Of a stretch of 18,718 bases of DNA, positions 15,184-18,718 are shown one piece after another. Each line of letters begins with the position of its first letter. The first letter of the stretch is position 1. The notes beneath the pieces are model-generated. The model was not told where the DNA came from. It worked only from the letters and a program-made list of their open reading frames with translations, and did no database searches. The translations under genes were made by a program, and so were the position numbers. The stretch spans positions 1-18,718 of the forward strand of contig CBDTTW010000044.1 in assembly GCA_965363675.1 (NCBI GenBank), given 5' to 3'. The stretch is from CBDTTW01 sp965363675 (GTDB lineage Bacteria > Bacteroidota > Rhodothermia > Rhodothermales > DASSAV01).

Positions 15184-16203
15184 ATGAGGAGATTTCTACC
15201 GATCGTCTTACTGCTGGCCGTCTTCGTCTGGGAGGCGCCGACCGCCTCCGGCCAGGAGATCGAACGGCAACGGGACAAGCGCGCCCAGTCCGGTTTCCAG
15301 TTCCTGGACATCTCGATCAACCCGCGCGCCGCCGCCATGGCCGACGCCGTCTCGGCGCTGGACCTGAACTCGTCGGCCGCGATGTTCTACAACCCCGCCG
15401 GCATGGCGCAGCTCGAAGGCCTCAGCCTGGGGGCCGGCACGGCGCAGTGGTTTGCCGACATCAACTACTCCAACGCCAGCATCGCCTTCAGCCCCGTAGG
15501 CGGGCGGTACGGCGTCTTCGGCCTCTCGCTCATCGCTGTGGACTACGGCGAGCTGGAGGGCACCATCATCGACGGAAGCCCGGTCGGGCCGGGCTACGCG
15601 CGCACCGAAAACTTTTCGCCCTCCGCCTTCGCCGTCGGCGTCGGCTACGCGAAATCCCTTTCGGACCGTTTCGCGGTGGGCGGCAACCTGCGCTACGCGC
15701 ATCAGGACCTGGGCGAGAGCATGATGTCGCTGGAAGGCGAGATGAGCGGCAACGCCGTGAGCACGCCCGTCTTCGACTTCGGGGTGCTGTACCACACCGG
15801 CTTCGAGAGCCTCAACCTGGCCGTGACGGCGCGCAACTTCTCGCCGGCCGTGACCTACGAGGAAGAAAGCTTCGAGGCGCCGCTGAGCCTGAACATTGCC
15901 GTCTCCATGAACGTGTTCGATCTCTCGTCGTCCATGCCGACCGATCACGCGCTGCTCGTGGCCGTCGAGGCGGGCCACCCGCGCTCCTACGACGAGCAGG
16001 TGCGCGTCGGCGGCGAGTACCGGTTCATGAATCTGCTTTCGCTTCGGGCCGGGTACATCTTCCCGACCGACGAGCAGGGCATTAACCTGGGCGCCGGCCT
16101 GAACCTGGGCATGGGCAAGCTGAACTTCGGGGCGGACTATGCCTACTCGCAGTTCGGCGACCTGGGCAACATCAACCGCATCGGCCTGCACGTCGGCTTC
16201 TGA
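15184..16203 (+). CDS. PorV/PorQ-family outer-membrane protein
   Basis: This 339-residue protein resembles the FadL-fold PorV/PorQ family. PorV of the type IX system takes substrates from the translocon SprA and hands them to the attachment complex. The ATG at 15184 opens a signal peptide (1-23, cleavage after ASG). The family signature is clear: FQFLDISINPRAAAMADAVSAL (38-59), followed by a YNPAGMAQLEG segment at 69-79. A long run of amphipathic strands follows, ending in an aromatic residue (HVGF). A TTG 12 bp upstream is a weaker start choice. It lies 55 bp after the FN3/T9SS-like gene in the same operon and is closed by a strong terminator. The position suggests a dedicated shuttle or anchor for the preceding protein. 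Many such paralogues exist in Rhodothermota, so it need not be the housekeeping PorV. Confidence 0.85.
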   Translation: MRRFLPIVLLLAVFVWEAPTASGQEIERQRDKRAQSGFQFLDISINPRAAAMADAVSALDLNSSAAMFYNPAGMAQLEGLSLGAGTAQWFADINYSNASIAFSPVGGRYGVFGLSLIAVDYGELEGTIIDGSPVGPGYARTENFSPSAFAVGVGYAKSLSDRFAVGGNLRYAHQDLGESMMSLEGEMSGNAVSTPVFDFGVLYHTGFESLNLAVTARNFSPAVTYEEESFEAPLSLNIAVSMNVFDLSSSMPTDHALLVAVEAGHPRSYDEQVRVGGEYRFMNLLSLRAGYIFPTDEQGINLGAGLNLGMGKLNFGADYAYSQFGDLGNINRIGLHVGF

Positions 16204-16231
16204 GGCGCGCCCGGCCTTCGCAGTGAACCCG

Positions 16232-16269
16232 AGCAGGGACACGGCCCGCCCGTGTCCCTGCTTTCGTTT
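16232..16269 (+). terminator. Intrinsic terminator closing the second receptor operon
   Basis: A perfect 13-bp stem (16232-16244 with 16250-16262) and a 5-nt loop are followed by TTTCGTTT. It lies 28 bp past the PorV-like stop and separates that operon from the TPR gene. Confidence 0.9.
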
Positions 16270-16270
16270 G

Positions 16271-16288
16271 TATAAGCCCTTATCTTTA
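16271..16288 (+). promoter_or_regulatory. Possible promoter of the TPR lipoprotein gene
   Basis: An AT-rich patch just after the terminator holds TATAAG (16271-16276) and TATCTTTA (16281-16288). The second is one base from the TAnnTTTG -7 element of Bacteroidota. A TTTG at 16267-16270 is too close to be its -33 box. It gives a leader of about 60-70 nt to the ATG. Confidence 0.28.
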
Positions 16289-16357
16289 CAGCAGTCGCCC
16301 GGCTTTGCGCCGCCCGGCGCAGCCGGCGGCCCCGTCTCACCCGTTCGCTTACCGATC

Positions 16358-17605
16358 ATGACGTGCTATGCTCGCGCCGCTGCGGCGGCTTTGCTGCTGG
16401 CGGCGCTGGCCGCCGGCTGCGGCGGCGCCCCCGAAAAAGACCCGGCGCCCCCGGTGACGCCCCGCGCCGCCGCGCTGCTCGTGCGGGCGCAGCAGGCCCT
16501 CGAAGCGCAGGATCCGGGCCGGGCGCTCGTCCTGGCCGACAGCGCCGAGGCGGCCGCGCGCCCCGACGAAACGCGCTTCCTGGCCGACGTGAACTTTCTG
16601 CGGGGCCTCATCCTGACGGACATCAACGACCTGGAGCGGGCCGCCGCCGCCTACGAGCGCGTCCTGACGCTCGACCCGAAATACCGGGGCGCCCGCCTCA
16701 ACCTGGGCAACGTCGCCTTCCGCCAGGGCCGCTACGCGCCGGCCATCATGCGCTACCGGCAGGAGTACGACGCCTTCCCGGACCCGCGCCTCCAGATCCG
16801 CATCGGGCGGGCCTATACCGAACTGGGCAAGCCCGACAGCGCCCGCGCGGCCTTCGAGCAGGCGCTGCGCGAGGATGAGGGGCTGGCCGAGGCATACGCC
16901 CTCCTGGCGTACCTCTACGACGCCGAAGCCGACTTCGAGCAAGCGACCGTCCACGCCCGCCGCGCCGTCGCGCTGGACGGGGCCAACCCGGACTACCGCT
17001 ACATGCTGGGGATGCTGCTGCTGCGCACCGGCCGAAACGAGGAGGCCCGCCGGAATTTTACCTCGGTCGTCGCCGAGCAGCCGTTCCGCCACGAGGCGCA
17101 TTACAACCTCGGCCAGGCCCTCATGCGCTTGGGACTGAGCGAGGAAGCGACGCAGCATTTGAAGGACGCCGAGCGCCTCCGCCAGCAGGAGCGCGACCTG
17201 TTCCAGTGGGAGAACCTGAGCCGCCTCTACCCGCGCCGCCCTGCCATCTGGGCCACCCTCGGCTATGCCTACCGCCAGGCCGGCCGCACTGCCGACGCGC
17301 TGCACGCCTACCGCGTGGCGCACCTGCTGGAGCCGAACGACCGGGACATCCAACTCGAAATCGCCAACCTGCTGCTTGCGGGCAATGCCTACGAGGAAGC
17401 CCTCGGGGGCTACCTCGCCCTGCTCCGGCAGGACTCGACCGACCCCGCCGTCTGGATCAATACGGGCATTCTCTACGCCCGCACCGGGCGCCCCGCCGCC
17501 GCCCGCAGCGCTTGGAAGACCGCCCTTCGCCACGACCCCGCCAACGAGACGGCCCGAAGCTACCTGAAGCAGATGGCTGAGCTGCCCTCCGTCTCCGTCC
17601 GCTGA
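16358..17605 (+). CDS. Tetratricopeptide-repeat lipoprotein
   Basis: This 415-residue protein is predicted to be an exported lipoprotein made mostly of TPR units, which act as protein-protein docking scaffolds. The ATG at 16358 opens a lipoprotein signal with the lipobox LAAGC (acylated C21). TPR-like helices recur from about residue 40 to 405, with clear units at about 89-118 (LERAAAAYERVLTLDPKY), 120-150 (NLGNVAFRQGRYAPAIMRY), 150-250, 235-265 (YMLGMLLLRTGRNEEA) and 370-400 (INTGILYARTGRPAAARSAW). An in-frame reading extends upstream to 16139 but overlaps the PorV-like gene and a terminator, so it is rejected. It follows the PorV-like gene by 154 bp across a terminator and so is probably transcribed on its own. 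It converges with the HAD gene with a 15-bp gap. Partner proteins unknown. Confidence 0.88.
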   Translation: MTCYARAAAAALLLAALAAGCGGAPEKDPAPPVTPRAAALLVRAQQALEAQDPGRALVLADSAEAAARPDETRFLADVNFLRGLILTDINDLERAAAAYERVLTLDPKYRGARLNLGNVAFRQGRYAPAIMRYRQEYDAFPDPRLQIRIGRAYTELGKPDSARAAFEQALREDEGLAEAYALLAYLYDAEADFEQATVHARRAVALDGANPDYRYMLGMLLLRTGRNEEARRNFTSVVAEQPFRHEAHYNLGQALMRLGLSEEATQHLKDAERLRQQERDLFQWENLSRLYPRRPAIWATLGYAYRQAGRTADALHAYRVAHLLEPNDRDIQLEIANLLLAGNAYEEALGGYLALLRQDSTDPAVWINTGILYARTGRPAAARSAWKTALRHDPANETARSYLKQMAELPSVSVR

Positions 17606-17625
17606 CGCCTGCGGCGCGGCTCAGC
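17601..17625. other. Hairpin spanning the two convergent stop codons
   Basis: GCTGACGCC (17601-17609) can pair with GGCG (17613-17616) and TCAGC (17621-17625), with a 4-nt bulge (17617-17620). Both stop codons, TGA of the TPR gene and the HAD stop, lie in the outer stem. It has no T-tract. It may serve as a weak shared 3' structure. Confidence 0.35.
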
Positions 17626-18334
17626 CCGGCGCCCCCTCCAGCGCGGCCAGCAAAGCCGGCAGGTCGCTGCACGCGCTGACGACGTGGTGCGCGCCGTGGG
17701 CCTGGAGGAGGGCGCGGCGCCCGGCATGGTCGAGGTAGGGCGGCGTGATGCCGATGGCCCAGGCTCCGGCGGCGCGCGCAGCCGTCATGTCGTCGACGGT
17801 GTCGCCGATGTAGGCCGTAGTCTCGGGGCGCGCCCCGGGGCCGAGGGCCTCCATGGCGCAGCGCAGACCGTAAGGGTCGGGCTTGCCCCGGCCCGCCTGG
17901 TCCTCCATGGCGTTTACGACGGGGAAGTAAGCGCTCCAGCCTTGCTTCTCGATGGTCCAGAGCGCTTCGGCGCGCGGGCGGCCCGTCACGACGCCCAGGG
18001 CCATGCCCGCCGCGCGCAGCGCCTCCAGCGCCTCCGGGCGGATGAGCGCCGGTTCCTCGGCGATGTAGCCGTCCCAGGCGGCCCCCCGGTAGCGCTGCTG
18101 AAACGCCGCCACGACCTCCTCGAAGGAGGCGGCGACGCCCGCATCGCTCACAAGCGCGTGCGTCAGCTTCCAGTCGTCGTTGAAGCCGCCCCGGTTCTTG
18201 TACTCGCGGATGCGGCCGGGCGGCACGGGCCGCCCGATGAACGCCGCGGCGGTCTCCTCGATGGCCCGGTGGAACGAGCCGGAAACGTCGATGAGCACGC
18301 CGTCCATATCGAACAAAACGGTGTGGATAGCCAT
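17621..18334 (-). CDS. HAD-superfamily phosphatase, subfamily IA (FNDDW type)
   Basis: HAD phosphatases hydrolyse phosphate esters by an aspartyl-phosphate intermediate. The 237-residue cytoplasmic protein has all four motifs: FDMDGVL with nucleophile D9 and acid D11, VVTGRP with T117, K151 in GKPDPYG, and YIGDTVDDM with D178 and D181/D182. The cap domain, residues about 15-95, contains YKNRGGFNDDWKLT (45-58). This is typical of a small HAD clade (TIGR01548-like, named from memory) whose substrate is unknown. The start is the ATG at 18334, giving MAIHTVLFDMDG. An upstream in-frame ATG at 18376 would lie in the rho terminator and add no conserved sequence. It follows rho on the same strand but is separated by that terminator. 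Phosphoglycolate phosphatase-like activity is possible, but the cap motif argues for a distinct substrate. Confidence 0.9.
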   Translation of the reverse strand: MAIHTVLFDMDGVLIDVSGSFHRAIEETAAAFIGRPVPPGRIREYKNRGGFNDDWKLTHALVSDAGVAASFEEVVAAFQQRYRGAAWDGYIAEEPALIRPEALEALRAAGMALGVVTGRPRAEALWTIEKQGWSAYFPVVNAMEDQAGRGKPDPYGLRCAMEALGPGARPETTAYIGDTVDDMTAARAAGAWAIGITPPYLDHAGRRALLQAHGAHHVVSACSDLPALLAALEGAPG

Positions 18335-18358
18335 ATCGGTTCGGGGATGAGAGCCAGC

Positions 18359-18394
18359 AAAAAGGACCCGTCGCACGGAGGGCGGCGGGTCCTT
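18359..18394 (-). terminator. Intrinsic terminator of rho
   Basis: On the minus strand AAGGACCCG (18394-18386) pairs with CGGGTCCTT (18370-18362), with two more pairs past one mismatch, and the run of Ts (18363-18359) follows. It lies 25 bp past the rho stop. Confidence 0.88.
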
Positions 18395-18418
18395 CAGGCG
18401 GTGGGCAGGGGCGCGCCC

Positions 18419-18718
18419 CTACGAGTTCATGACGACGAGGAACTCGTCGTTGTCGCGGGTGCCGCGCATCTTGTCGAGCAGGAAGTTCATGCCCTGCACC
18501 GGGTCGAGGTCGGCGAGCAGCTTGCGCAGAATCCAAATGCGGTTCAGGCGCGCTTCCTGAAGCAGCAGCTCCTCGCGCCGGGTGCCCGACTTGACGAGGT
18601 TGATGGCCGGGAAGATGCGCCGGTCGGCAAGCTGGCGGTCGAGGACGAGTTCCATGTTGCCGGTGCCCTTGAACTCCTCGAAGATGACCTCGTCCATGCG
18701 GCTGCCCGTGTCGATGAG
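18419..18718 (-). CDS. rho: Transcription termination factor Rho (partial, C-terminal 99 residues)
   Basis: Rho is a hexameric RNA-dependent ATPase that ends transcription at unstructured C-rich RNA. Only the C-terminal part of the ATPase domain is present; the frame enters from the right edge (starting LIDTGSRMDEVIFEE) and ends at TAG, 18421-18419. The Rho signature is unmistakable: FEEFKGTGNMELVLDR, LADRRIFPAI and SGTRREELLL, with the arginine finger region in DRRIFPA. The DEFLVVMNS end closes the protein as in Bacteroidota homologues. It has a strong intrinsic terminator just downstream. N-terminal RNA-binding domains and any Bacteroidota-type disordered insertion lie outside the window. 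Confidence 0.97.
   Translation of the reverse strand, partial: LIDTGSRMDEVIFEEFKGTGNMELVLDRQLADRRIFPAINLVKSGTRREELLLQEARLNRIWILRKLLADLDPVQGMNFLLDKMRGTRDNDEFLVVMNS

Noticed and set aside
16139..16357. Upstream in-frame extension of the TPR gene
   Set aside because: It overlaps the PorV-like gene and a terminator hairpin. The ATG at 16358 directly opens a lipoprotein signal.
1..18718. CRISPR arrays, tRNA/rRNA genes, insertion sequences, phage genes
   Set aside because: No regularly spaced repeats, tRNA-like cloverleaf, transposase or integrase motifs were seen on either strand.

Overview
The window looks like chromosomal DNA from a high-GC member of the Bacteroidota, most likely the Rhodothermota (Rhodothermales-like). 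This rests on two TonB-dependent receptors with N-terminal carboxypeptidase-like (CarboxypepD_reg) domains, a surface protein with a type IX secretion (T9SS) type A sorting tail, a PorV/PorQ-family outer-membrane protein, generally weak Shine-Dalgarno sequences and strong GC bias. The taxon is inferred from protein style, not from a marker phylogeny. No tRNA, rRNA, CRISPR array, insertion sequence or prophage gene was seen.

Layout. The left third is all on the minus strand. It holds a window-truncated secreted M14 zinc carboxypeptidase (1-806), recJ (895-2634), and a two-gene unit of a TonB-dependent receptor (4630-7410) followed by a beta-helix-like T9SS-sorted surface protein (2894-4516). 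That unit ends in a strong intrinsic terminator (2823-2862). A 174-bp divergent region (7411-7584) separates it from a plus-strand MFS transporter (7585-8859) and a small degenerate GIY-YIG protein (8949-9341), which ends at its own terminator (9402-9426). A 540-bp gap follows, with a sigma70-like promoter and a leader predicted to fold into a three-way junction. It leads into a second outer-membrane operon: TonB-dependent receptor (9882-12890), a secreted FN3-containing protein with a T9SS-like tail (12966-15128), and a PorV/PorQ-like barrel (15184-16203), closed by a 13-bp-stem terminator. A TPR lipoprotein (16358-17605) follows and converges on a minus-strand HAD phosphatase (17621-18334). 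The window ends in the 3' end of rho (18419-18718, minus) with its terminator.

How the parts may work together. Both receptor loci pair a TonB-dependent receptor with a large secreted or surface protein, and neither has a recognisable SusD. The first has three TTAAC-like half-sites at exact 11-bp spacing upstream (7505-7532). That is the architecture of a Pho box, so phosphate-starvation control of this receptor/surface-protein pair is a testable idea. The second carries its own PorV-like protein, so substrate and T9SS shuttle could be co-produced. GC-rich hairpins without T-tracts sit in every intercistronic gap of both operons. The Pho-box-like site and the structured leader are the most novel signals here. 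Function of both receptor systems is inferred, not shown.
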